Source: CALGLS01 sp047626155
Lineage (GTDB): Bacteria; Bacteroidota; Bacteroidia; Chitinophagales; Saprospiraceae
Reading direction: 5' to 3'
NCBI GenBank assembly: GCA_047626155.1
Contig: JBLHRR010000136.1
Location: 1-16,134, forward strand
Length of the DNA: 16,134 nt
Made by a program: the position numbers and the translations under genes. The notes under the pieces were generated by a model, which made no database searches, was not told the DNA's origin, and saw only the letters and a list, made by a program, of their open reading frames with translations. Shown here one piece after another: positions 6,711 to 14,800 of this stretch. Each line of letters begins with the position of its first letter. The first letter of the stretch is position 1.

Positions 6711-9254
6711 ATGAATAGACGATTTTCTCCAGAAGTAAAGAAAGTAATCTCTCAAAGCCGAGATGAAGCAATCCGTTTAGGTCACGATTTTATCGGAACC
6801 GAACACCTGCTCCTTGGTATCATCAGAGATAGACAATCTCTTGCACTCAAAGTGCTCCAATCACTTGATGTCAATACTAAAGCGCTGAAAGACACCATCG
6901 AAGACTCTGTCAAACGTGGTTTTGCTCCGAAAGCGTCTTTAAATGTTGGCAATCTTCCTTTAGACAAACAGGCGGAAAAAGTACTCAAAGTAACTTTCCT
7001 TGAAGCGAAAAACATGCGCAACGATGAAATTTGCCCAGAGCACCTTGTTCTTTCTATTCTTAAGAATAGCGAAAACCTTGCTTGTAATATTCTAAATCAG
7101 TTTGATGTAAATTACGAAATTTACAAATCTGAACTGGAGTATGTACGTCAGGATATGGATTTCAACGGACCAGAAATCTACAACGAAACGCCGTCTGAAG
7201 ACGAACCTTTCGAAGAAGAAGAAAGCCAGAGATACCAGCGTAAGGGAAATACCAAGTCTCGTACACCTGTTTTAGATAACTTTGGTCGTGATGTCACGAA
7301 GTTAGCAGAGGAAGATAAGCTCGACCCGATTATCGGTAGAGAAACAGAAATTGAACGTGTTTCTCAGATATTGAGTCGTCGTAAAAAGAACAACCCGATC
7401 CTTATTGGAGAACCTGGGGTGGGTAAAACGGCTATCGTTGAAGGACTTGCGCTACGTATTATACAGCGTAAAGTGTCTCGTACTCTTTTCGGAAAAAGAA
7501 TTGTCATGTTGGATTTGGCAGCATTAGTTGCTGGTACCAAATACAGAGGTCAGTTTGAAGAGCGTATGAAGGCGATTATGACTGAGTTAGAAAAATCAAG
7601 AGATGTTATCCTTTTCATTGATGAAATTCACACGATTGTAGGAGCAGGTGGAGCTACAGGCTCCTTGGATGCTTCCAACATATTCAAGCCAGCATTGGCT
7701 CGTGGTGAGTTGCAATGTATTGGAGCTTCTACTTTGGATGAATACCGCCAGCACATTGAAAAAGATGGAGCATTGGACAGACGTTTCCAAAAGGTAATCG
7801 TAGATCCGCCATCACCAGAGGAAGCGGTAAACATCTTGAAGAATATCCGTAACAAATATGAAGATTTCCACAACGTAACTTACTCTGATGAAGCCATTCA
7901 GGCCTGTGTTATGTTTAGTGTTCGATATATCAGCGACCGTTTCTTACCGGACAAAGCGATTGACGTTTTGGATGAAGTAGGTGCGCGAGTTCACCTCAAA
8001 AACATCCACGTTCCTGAGCATATTGAGGAATTGGAGAAGAAAATTGAGGCTTTAAAAGATAAGAAAAATGCAGCCGTTAAGAATCAGCAGTATGAAAAAG
8101 CAGCTGACTTACGTGACGATGAATCTAAGTTGATGCGTCAGTTGGAGTTTGCGAAGGTAGAATGGGAAGAGGAGTCTAAGACTAAGCGCTACCCTGTTAA
8201 CGAAGAGCACATTGCAGAAGTCGTATCTATGATGACCGGTATTCCTGTTAGCCGTGTGGCGCAGAGCGAAAGCAACAAGCTGGTTGGCATGAACGAAGAT
8301 TTGCAGAAAGCGATTGTTGGTCAAGATGAAGCGATTTTGAAAATTACCAAAGCAATTCAGCGTAACCGTGTTGGTTTGAAAGATCCTTCTAAGCCGATTG
8401 GTTCCTTTATCTTCCTTGGACCTACTGGGGTTGGTAAAACGGAATTGGCAAAAGCATTAGCTCGCTACATTTTCGACTCAGAAGATACTTTGATCCGTTT
8501 GGATATGTCTGAATATATGGAGAAGTTCTCTGTCTCTCGTTTGATTGGAGCACCTCCAGGGTACGTAGGATATGAAGAAGGAGGGCAGTTGACGGAGAAA
8601 GTTCGTCGTAAGCCATACTCTGTAATCTTGTTAGATGAGATCGAAAAAGCGCATCCAGATGTTTACAATATCCTTTTGCAGGTGTTGGATGATGGCCAAT
8701 TGACAGACGGTTTGGGCAGAAAAGTAGATTTCAAAAATACTTTGATTATCATGACTTCTAATATCGGAGTTCGTCAGTTGAAAGATTTCGGTACAGGTGT
8801 TGGTTTTGCAACCAAAGCACGTATGGAATCAGCTGATGACGACTCTAAGTCCATTATTCAGAATGCATTGAAGCGTACCTTCTCTCCAGAGTTCCTGAAT
8901 CGTATTGACGATGTGGTTGTATTTAACAGCTTAGGAAAAGAGGATATTTTCAAGATCATCGAGATCGCTTTGACCGACTTACATAAGCGTTTGGATGGTA
9001 TGGGTTATACTATGACACTGGCAGAAGATGCGAAGGCGTTTGTTGCGGAGAAAGGCTTTGACCCACAATTTGGAGCGAGACCATTGCACCGTGCAATTCA
9101 AAAATACATTGAAGATCCGTTGGCAGAATTTATTCTGAATGAGAATCCAGTTGAAGGAGTTAAACTCAAGGCGACTATGGATGAAGAGGGTAAAGGATTG
9201 GTGATTACCTTGGCTGAGAAGCAGGGTGAGGATACGGAAGCTAAGAAGAAATAG
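6711..9254 (+). CDS. clpC: ATP-dependent Clp protease ATPase subunit ClpC
   Basis: 847 residues, an AAA+ unfoldase that feeds proteins into the ClpP peptidase. In order: a duplicated Clp N domain (about 3-145, from FSPEVKKVISQSRDEA and GHDFIGTEHLLLGI); first ATPase module with Walker A GEPGVGKT (233-240) and Walker B VILFIDE (299-305); a coiled-coil middle segment with a UVR-like motif YEKAADLRDDE (461-471), which separates ClpC from ClpA and ClpB; second ATPase module with Walker A GPTGVGKT (570-577) and Walker B VILLDE (638-643); and the C-terminal D2-small domain with FGARPLHRAIQKYIEDPLAE. A VGF tripeptide at 697-699 sits where the ClpP-docking loop is expected. An acidic linker (161-172) follows the N domain. 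The gene is monocistronic: a long non-coding region precedes it and a strong terminator follows. Confidence 0.97.
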   Translation: MNRRFSPEVKKVISQSRDEAIRLGHDFIGTEHLLLGIIRDRQSLALKVLQSLDVNTKALKDTIEDSVKRGFAPKASLNVGNLPLDKQAEKVLKVTFLEAKNMRNDEICPEHLVLSILKNSENLACNILNQFDVNYEIYKSELEYVRQDMDFNGPEIYNETPSEDEPFEEEESQRYQRKGNTKSRTPVLDNFGRDVTKLAEEDKLDPIIGRETEIERVSQILSRRKKNNPILIGEPGVGKTAIVEGLALRIIQRKVSRTLFGKRIVMLDLAALVAGTKYRGQFEERMKAIMTELEKSRDVILFIDEIHTIVGAGGATGSLDASNIFKPALARGELQCIGASTLDEYRQHIEKDGALDRRFQKVIVDPPSPEEAVNILKNIRNKYEDFHNVTYSDEAIQACVMFSVRYISDRFLPDKAIDVLDEVGARVHLKNIHVPEHIEELEKKIEALKDKKNAAVKNQQYEKAADLRDDESKLMRQLEFAKVEWEEESKTKRYPVNEEHIAEVVSMMTGIPVSRVAQSESNKLVGMNEDLQKAIVGQDEAILKITKAIQRNRVGLKDPSKPIGSFIFLGPTGVGKTELAKALARYIFDSEDTLIRLDMSEYMEKFSVSRLIGAPPGYVGYEEGGQLTEKVRRKPYSVILLDEIEKAHPDVYNILLQVLDDGQLTDGLGRKVDFKNTLIIMTSNIGVRQLKDFGTGVGFATKARMESADDDSKSIIQNALKRTFSPEFLNRIDDVVVFNSLGKEDIFKIIEIALTDLHKRLDGMGYTMTLAEDAKAFVAEKGFDPQFGARPLHRAIQKYIEDPLAEFILNENPVEGVKLKATMDEEGKGLVITLAEKQGEDTEAKKK

Positions 9255-9276
9255 GATCAATTAGATTTGGTCTTTG

Positions 9277-9313
9277 TCCCGAATCTCTCTTTTGAGGGGT
9301 TCGGGATTTTTTT
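9277..9313 (+). terminator. Intrinsic terminator of clpC
   Basis: A hairpin with TCCCGAA / TTCGGGA outer arms and six further inner pairs (including two G-T wobbles) closes on a TTTT loop and is followed by seven T's, 23 bases after the clpC stop codon. Confidence 0.93.
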
Positions 9314-9369
9314 ATCTTAAAAATAGGATTCAAAACCCTCCAATCAAATTTTTTCAAAGGCAATTTTCC

Positions 9370-9413
9370 TTTTCCCAAGTAATTTCCCTTTCTTTATACC
9401 CAGATTGGGAAAA
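9370..9413 (+). promoter_or_regulatory. Inverted repeat in the infC leader region
   Basis: Perfect 9-bp arms TTTTCCCAA (9370-9378) and TTGGGAAAA (9405-9413) enclose 26 bases, ending 106 bases before infC. There is no T-tract, so it is not a simple terminator. No good TAnnTTTG promoter is visible between clpC and infC. The role is unknown: a leader hairpin or a protein-binding site. Confidence 0.35.
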
Positions 9414-9519
9414 CTATTATTAGTGTTTACGCGTTAGAAGCTTAGTAGACTCAAAATCAAAGCATTAGATAAATTTCTAAAAAAATTCATTACCATTTTT
9501 TCATTAAATTTAAATTCAT

Positions 9520-10272
9520 TTGGCTAAAAGACGAAATTCTTATCCCCGCAGAGAGGAAGCACCAAAATTCAGAATCAATCACCAAATCAGAGTTCCACAA
9601 ATCAGACTTGTTGGTGACAACTTTGAAGAACTAAGTGAGGCCGTAGGTCAAACCATTGAACCAGGCGTTTACACAACCCGACAAGCACAAGATATCGCCC
9701 GTGAGGTTGAACTTGACCTTGTGGAAATCTCTCCAAAAGCAGACCCACCTGTTTGTAAGATCATTGATTACAAGAAATTCCTTTACATAAAGAAGAAGAA
9801 GGATAAAGAAATCAAATCAAAAGCTGTAAAAACAGTCATTAAAGAAATTCGTTTTGGCCCGAATACAGATGAACATGATTTTGATTTCAAATTGCGTCAT
9901 GCCATCAAGTTTCTGGAAGAAGGGGCTAAAGTAAAGGCATACGTTCACTTCCGAGGAAGAACCATCGTCTTTAAAGACCGTGGGGAATTGCTTTTACTGA
10001 AGTTATTGAAAGAAACAGATGATATTGGCGCTGCAGAAGCTTTGCCAAAGATGGAAGGTAGAAGAATGATTGTTATCATCGCTCCTAAGAAATCAGCGAA
10101 GAGTCTTTCTAAGAAGAAACCGAAAGAAGGACCAAAGAGGCAGAAGGAAGAATCAAAGAAACCTGTAGAAGAATCAAAGAAACCGATTGAGGAATCAAAG
10201 AAGCCTATAGAGGCAGTAAAGAAACCGATTGAGGAAGTAAAAGAGCAGAAAGAGGAAATAAAGAAGGAGTAA
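9520..10272 (+). CDS. infC: Translation initiation factor IF-3 with extended C-terminal tail
   Basis: 250 residues. Residues 15-190 are a full IF-3: N-domain from FRINHQIRVPQIRLVG to VCKIIDYKKFLY, a basic linker, and C-domain with KEIRFGPNTDEHDFDFKLRHAIKFLEEGAKVKAYVHFRGR. It binds the 30S subunit and enforces start-codon and initiator-tRNA fidelity. No in-frame ATG exists before codon 178; an in-frame TAA at 9511-9513 leaves only ATT 9514 or TTG 9520 as starts. TTG is used here because MAKRR fits homologues, but ATT, the rare start classically used by infC for autoregulation, is possible. Residues 191-250 are an extra Lys/Glu/Pro-rich tail with about five seven-residue repeats of the type ESKKPIE, absent from the E. 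coli protein. It leads an infC-rpmI-rplT cluster. Confidence 0.96.
   Translation: MAKRRNSYPRREEAPKFRINHQIRVPQIRLVGDNFEELSEAVGQTIEPGVYTTRQAQDIAREVELDLVEISPKADPPVCKIIDYKKFLYIKKKKDKEIKSKAVKTVIKEIRFGPNTDEHDFDFKLRHAIKFLEEGAKVKAYVHFRGRTIVFKDRGELLLLKLLKETDDIGAAEALPKMEGRRMIVIIAPKKSAKSLSKKKPKEGPKRQKEESKKPVEESKKPIEESKKPIEAVKKPIEEVKEQKEEIKKE
10150..10254 (+). repeat. 21-bp in-frame tandem repeat in the infC tail
   Basis: Five consecutive 21-bp units encode ESKKPVE, ESKKPIE, ESKKPIE, AVKKPIE and EVKEQKE. The first three differ mainly at synonymous or conservative sites, pointing to recent tandem expansion; the later ones are diverged. Confidence 0.85.
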
Positions 10273-10383
10273 TCCTATATTTCTTCCCCATAAAGTGCAT
10301 TTGAATTGATTCGACTTCTTTGGTTCGATATAAAATGCCTTTTACTGCATTGAACAGATAAAAAGACTTTATCTTAAAAAATA

Positions 10384-10415
10384 TTTGTCCTTCTCGGACG
10401 AAAACAATACCTTTG
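10384..10415 (+). promoter_or_regulatory. Bacteroidota-type promoter for rpmI-rplT
   Basis: TTTG (10384-10387), a 20-base spacer and TACCTTTG (10408-10415) match the Bacteroidota consensus fully. Transcription would begin around 10420, inside the left arm of the terminator hairpin that follows, leaving a leader of about 90 bases before rpmI. The spacer contains its own small inverted repeat, GTCC-ttctc-GGAC. Confidence 0.65.
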
Positions 10416-10416
10416 C

Positions 10417-10446
10417 AGCCTGCTAAAAAAAGCAGGCTATTTTTTT
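10417..10446 (+). terminator. Terminator/attenuator between infC and rpmI
   Basis: AGCCTGCT (10417-10424) and AGCAGGCT (10431-10438) are perfect 8-bp arms around a six-A loop, followed by A and seven T's. It should end infC transcripts before rpmI. Its left arm begins two bases after the -7 element of the rpmI promoter. Confidence 0.9.
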
Positions 10447-10512
10447 CACTTACGAGTAGCACATTAAAGATCATGAAGATGTTCTTATTTGTTTACTTAA
10501 AAAAGCATATTT

Positions 10513-10710
10513 ATGCCTAAGATGAAGACTCATTCCGGCGCTAAGAAGCGTTTCAAGGTGACCGGATCCGGTAAAATCAAGCGTCGAAGTGCGAAGACTT
10601 CGCACATGATGCGTAACAAGACGAAGAAGACCAAGCTTAAATTAAGCCATGCTTCTATCGTTAAAGCTTGCGATGTAAAGAGAATCAAACACCTTCTTTG
10701 CTTACGCTAA
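10513..10710 (+). CDS. rpmI: 50S ribosomal protein L35
   Basis: 65 residues, standard length. MPKMKTHSGAKKRFKVTGSGKIKRR is the conserved L35 N-terminus, followed by the basic, histidine-containing HMMRNKTKKTKLKL segment. It is a component of the large ribosomal subunit. The order infC-rpmI-rplT is conserved in most bacteria. Here a terminator and a separate promoter divide infC from rpmI, so L35 and L20 probably form their own two-gene transcript. The Cys in CDVKRIKHLLCLR is unremarkable. The start ATG at 10513 is unambiguous from the family N-terminus. Confidence 0.97.
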   Translation: MPKMKTHSGAKKRFKVTGSGKIKRRSAKTSHMMRNKTKKTKLKLSHASIVKACDVKRIKHLLCLR

Positions 10711-10731
10711 TCAAACCATTTTTTTAACGAG

Positions 10732-10769
10732 GATACAGGACTAAAGCAATTCGAAAGAATCCCTGTATT
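10732..10769 (+). promoter_or_regulatory. Irregular stem with GAAA tetraloop, possible L20 operator
   Basis: Between rpmI and rplT, ATACAGG (10733-10739) pairs with CCTGTAT (10762-10768), extended by a G-T pair. Inside is an asymmetric internal loop (9 bases on one side, 1 on the other), then a 4-bp stem ATTC/GAAT capped by GAAA (10753-10756). There is no T-tract. L20 represses its own operon in other bacteria by binding mRNA stems that mimic its 23S rRNA site, so an autoregulatory role is plausible but not shown. Confidence 0.45.
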
Positions 10770-10786
10770 GTACTAAAATCACAACT

Positions 10787-11134
10787 ATGCCTAGATCAGT
10801 AAATCATGTGGCTTCTAGAAATCGCCGCAAAAAGATTTTAAAACTCGCAAGAGGTTATTTCGGTGCCCGTTCAAAAGTTTATACAGTAGCGAAAAACGCT
10901 GTTGAAAAAGCACTTGGATACGCGTACAGAGATAGAAAAAATAAAAAACGTGCTTTCCGTAGATTATGGATCGCTCGTATCAACGCAGGTGCTCGTATGC
11001 ACGGAACTACTTATTCTCGCTTAATTCACGGCCTTTCTGAAAGTGGCTCTGTATTAAACAGAAAAGTATTAGCCGATTTAGCTATGAATCACCCAGAGGC
11101 TTTCAAAGCTGTTGTTGATTCTGCGAAGAAGTAA
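10787..11134 (+). CDS. rplT: 50S ribosomal protein L20
   Basis: 115 residues, standard length. MPRSVNHVASRNRRKKILKLARGYFGARS is the conserved basic N-terminal extension that threads into 23S rRNA, followed by RDRKNKKRAFRRLWIARINAGAR and the globular C-terminal part (YSRLIHGL, RKVLADLA). L20 is an early assembly factor of the large subunit and in several bacteria a translational repressor of rpmI-rplT. The gap of 76 bases after rpmI holds an irregular stem that could serve that control. A strong terminator follows the stop codon. Confidence 0.98.
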   Translation: MPRSVNHVASRNRRKKILKLARGYFGARSKVYTVAKNAVEKALGYAYRDRKNKKRAFRRLWIARINAGARMHGTTYSRLIHGLSESGSVLNRKVLADLAMNHPEAFKAVVDSAKK

Positions 11135-11153
11135 TTAAAACTTCTTACAAAAG

Positions 11154-11192
11154 AAAAAGGGAATGAAGACTTCGGTTTTTGTTCCCTTTTTT
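11154..11192 (+). terminator. Intrinsic terminator of rpmI-rplT
   Basis: AAAAAGGGAA (11154-11163) pairs with TTCCCTTTTT (11182-11191), and inner pairs lead to C-TTCG-G, a UUCG tetraloop (11171-11174) that is exceptionally stable. The right arm itself supplies the run of T's. Confidence 0.9.
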
Positions 11193-11302
11193 ATTTGGTC
11201 GCGCATGGCTCTAAGAGGTTTTAACCACAAAGAGAAGAGTCAAAATTTATATCAAAAAAATTTACTTAATTTATAACAAAAATAATTTCCCGATTTCTTT
11301 CG

Positions 11303-11393
11303 TGGAAACGATTATATAAATCACTCTCCCTGTGGTCGTTTTGATTTACATAATCGTTTCCAAATCAGAAAGTTAATTTTTCGTTGTCACTTA
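11303..11393 (+). repeat. Dispersed repeat, copy 2, with 21-bp-arm palindrome
   Basis: The arms at 11303-11323 and 11342-11362 (GGAAACGATTAT... / ...ATAATCGTTTCC) are complementary at 20 of 21 positions around an 18-base loop (11324-11341). About 30 further bases to TCACTTA (11393) are also shared with the copy at 1891-1970. The 20-of-21 match indicates that the palindrome is maintained or recently mobile. It has no T-tract and is not a terminator of the usual kind. Confidence 0.85.
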
Positions 11394-11424
11394 AGACCTT
11401 TATCTAAGTGAAAATTCGTGACAA
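11384..11424. repeat. Two mutually exclusive inverted repeats
   Basis: TTGTCAC (11384-11390) pairs with GTGACAA (11418-11424), while the overlapping TCACTTA (11387-11393) pairs with TAAGTGA (11405-11411). The two stems share TCAC and cannot form together. It partly overlaps the end of the dispersed repeat. No function known. Confidence 0.35.
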
Positions 11425-11870
11425 TATGTTAACCTGCCTCATAAATATCCTCCCCTTACTTAAAGCATAAGACCTATTTCTATGAGCGAGGCAACAAAAT
11501 GACAATTCTCCCATAATCAGTGAACTATTGGAGCTTTATTTGCATAAAGCAAAAGGAACTTGACTTAAATCACCCCCTCCGAATAAGAAAAAAACAACTA
11601 CAAATCAATTCTCGTGACTCGCGGACTAATCGCATAGAAATAGAAATTGAGGTTGAGGTTGCGATTGAATTTGTCAAACCACTTGTAAATAATTTTCATA
11701 TATTTGCACGAAGTAAATTGGACAAGTAGGTAGCTAACATTTTAGTTATTAACCATTCAAATTTGCTTGAGTAAGTGCTTTATTTTTTTGAAAATAGGAA
11801 AGGGTTCTCCCGACATATCCCCCTTTTCGTCTCGAAAGGCCAAAATAATTAACTTGCATAATTACATCCC

Positions 11871-14800
11871 ATGTACATAAAACATTCAGTAACACACTTA
11901 CTACTGTTACTTCTTTGCATATCTACGACTAGCTCTGCTCAAGAAGTAATTAGAGGTCCCTACCTTCAACTTAGTACCACCAATAGTATTCATATAAAAT
12001 GGCGCACCGATGTCCCTACGGACTCAAGGGTTTGGTATGGTGATTATCATGACAACATGAACGATATTGTCACTGACAATGAATTGACCACAGAGCATAA
12101 CATTGAGGTTACGGGGCTTCAGCCGAATACTCAGTACTACTATGCGGTGGGAAGTAGCACCATTCAACTTGCCGGAGAATCAGACGATCATTATTTCAAA
12201 ACCAATCCAGTAGCAAATAGCAACCAAGAGATCAACCTGTGGGTTCTTGGTGATGCTGGTTCAAAGGACAACTTCCAAAGAGAAACCCGTGATGCTTTTT
12301 ATAATTGGAATGGTGGCGACCACATTGATATGATGTTGCTACTTGGAGACAATGCTTATGAAGATGGAACGGATGAAGAATATCAATTAGGTTGGTTTGA
12401 AGATATGTATGAGGACCGATTAATCAATACAGTAATGTGGTCAGCTTATGGAAACCACGATGCAGGTTCTGCTGATAGCGAAACGGAAACCGGTGTTTAT
12501 TTTGATGTTTTTGATTTCCCCCGAAACGCAGAGTCTGGGGGAGTTGCTTCTGGAACGGAGGCCTACTACTCTATCGACTATGGAAATGTTCACATGGTTT
12601 CTCTTAACTCACATGACTCCGATCCTTTAGAAGGTGGTGAAATGAAGACTTGGTTACAGCAAGACCTTGACGCAACTGATAAAGATTGGATCATTGCCAT
12701 TTTGCACCATGCTCCATACACGGGATATAACGGAAACAACTCTGACAATAATACCAAAGAAAAATTGATGCGGGAAAATATGGTCCCTATCCTGGAAGCT
12801 GCTAGCGTTGATTTGGTTATGTACGGACACAGTCACGTGTACCAACGCTCTATGCTTATCAATGGTCATTATGGTATTTCTGCAACCTTCGATCCGGATG
12901 TTATGGCCTTGGATATTGGAGATGGAAGAACTGATGGAGATTCTCCTTATGTAAAATCTATTGGCGGACCAGATGATGGAAAAGGGACGGTTTACCTATG
13001 TGCAGGAGCTGCCGGACCTCTTTCTGAGAATCACATTTTAGATCATCCGGTTATGTATCACAATAATTCTGCGGTGAATGGCTCTCTGGGTTTAAAAATA
13101 AATGGACTCGAACTTAGCGGTTACTACATTGATATTAATGGAAATATAGACGATCATTTTACGATCATCAAACAAGTAGAACCTCCGATTGTAGACATGC
13201 TGAATCCAACCAATGGAACTTATTATGAAGACATTGAAGAAATCATCATCTCAGCGGATGCATCGGATAGTGATGGTACCGTTACTCAGGTAGAATTCTT
13301 TGTCAATAACAACTCAGTGGGTACTGACTTTGCTGCTCCATACTCTTCTAACTGGACACCAGCAGCTTTAGGTGCTTACCGGCTAAAATGTATTGCTACC
13401 GATAATAATGGAAATATAAAATCAGCTATTTCAAATGTTCAAGTTGGCCCTATTTCCTTTTGCCGTGGTTTGCTGAGTACCACTGATGATGCGGAAGAAG
13501 ATCAGTTTGGGGATGTCAGTTCAGGGAGTTCTGATTTGGAATTAGGTTATGACAACAGTTACCAAATCGTGGGCGTTCGTTTTTCTGATTTAAGAATCCC
13601 TAAAAACGCAACCATTAATAGTGCTTATTTGCAATTCACTTCTGACACTCCTTCTAACATTAATCCTGCAAACTACAATATTTACGCAGAGGACAATGAC
13701 GACTCGGACAATTTCATTGGTGAAAATTACAACTTATCTACTCGTCCAAAAACAGATGCGGTGGTGCAATGGTCACCACCTAACTGGAGCAACTTTGGCG
13801 ACAACGAGGCCGCCCAACGAACAGGTGACCTTTCTGCCTTAATACAGGAAATCGTTTTCCGACCAGGTTATGCCCCCAAAAGTAGTATCTCCTTTTTGAT
13901 TGACGGAGTTGGACGAAGAAGAGCCATTTCTCAAAATTTAGATGCCACCAAAGGTGTAGTGCTTTGCATGGAATACAATCCATTCTGTACCGACAGCGAT
14001 AATGATGGTACTTGTGACCAAGTTGATCAATGTCCAGACGGATTAGAACCAGGCACTCCTTGTGATGATGGTGACCCGGATACTTTTGACGATGCCTTCA
14101 ACAGTGATTGCATCTGTGCCGGAGAAACCTACGACTGTAACGACGCTTCTGCCTACTATGGCGATCCTTGCGATGATAACAATCCAAATACATACAATGA
14201 TGTTTGGAATTCCAACTGTGATTGTGAAGGTATTTTTGCGACTATGACTTATGCCTGTTCTACTATTAATGCTGAAGACAATGATGCAGAAGAAGACGAT
14301 GAAGGAGACGTAGGTATCGGATCCGGAGATTTAGAGTTGGTCAAAGACAACGAGAATCAGATTATCGGATTGCGTTTTACTGGTTTGAATATTCCTTTTG
14401 GGGCAATTATCCAACATGCAGATATTCAATTTACAACAGATGCTACGGACAATGAAAACCCTAGTCTCTTGAAAATATATGGCGAAGCAACGGCTAATCC
14501 ATTGGCTTTCGAAGAAGTAGATTTCAATATTAGTAGTCGACCAAAAACGGTTGCCAATGTCGACTGGACACCTGCGGATTGGAGAAAGAAAGGGAAATCT
14601 GAAGTAGCGGAACGAACCATTAATATTGCTTCGGTTATTCAGGAAGCAGTTAACCGTTGGGGCTTTACGGATACTTCTGCTATTGTGATTTTAATAGATG
14701 GTGTCGGAAAACGTAGCGCAGAATCCTTTGATGGTGATTCAGATGCGGCTCCAAGGCTTTGTGTTGATTATTCTATTGATGGTCCTCCTGGTGGCGGCAG

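Larger units (their letters stand above)
11135..11870. other. Gene-free region between rplT and the phosphatase gene
   Basis: 736 bases. It holds the rplT terminator (11154-11192), copy 2 of the dispersed palindromic repeat (11303-11393) and a pair of overlapping inverted repeats (11384-11424). After these I see no gene. The open frame 11520-11729 starts at a GTG, has a runaway IEIEIEVEVAIE composition and no recognisable homologue type. A TATATTTG at 11699-11706 fits a -7 element, but it lacks a TTTG at proper spacing and lies about 165 bases before the phosphatase start. Confidence 0.55.

Noticed and set aside
11303..11362. Transcription terminator or dif recombination site
   Set aside because: No T-tract follows, the loop is long, and rplT already has a strong terminator upstream; arms of 21 bp around 18 bp do not match the 11-6-11 layout of Xer sites.
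11520..11729. 69-codon open frame before the phosphatase gene
   Set aside because: Non-ATG start and a low-complexity IEIEIEVEV stretch; no sign of a real protein.
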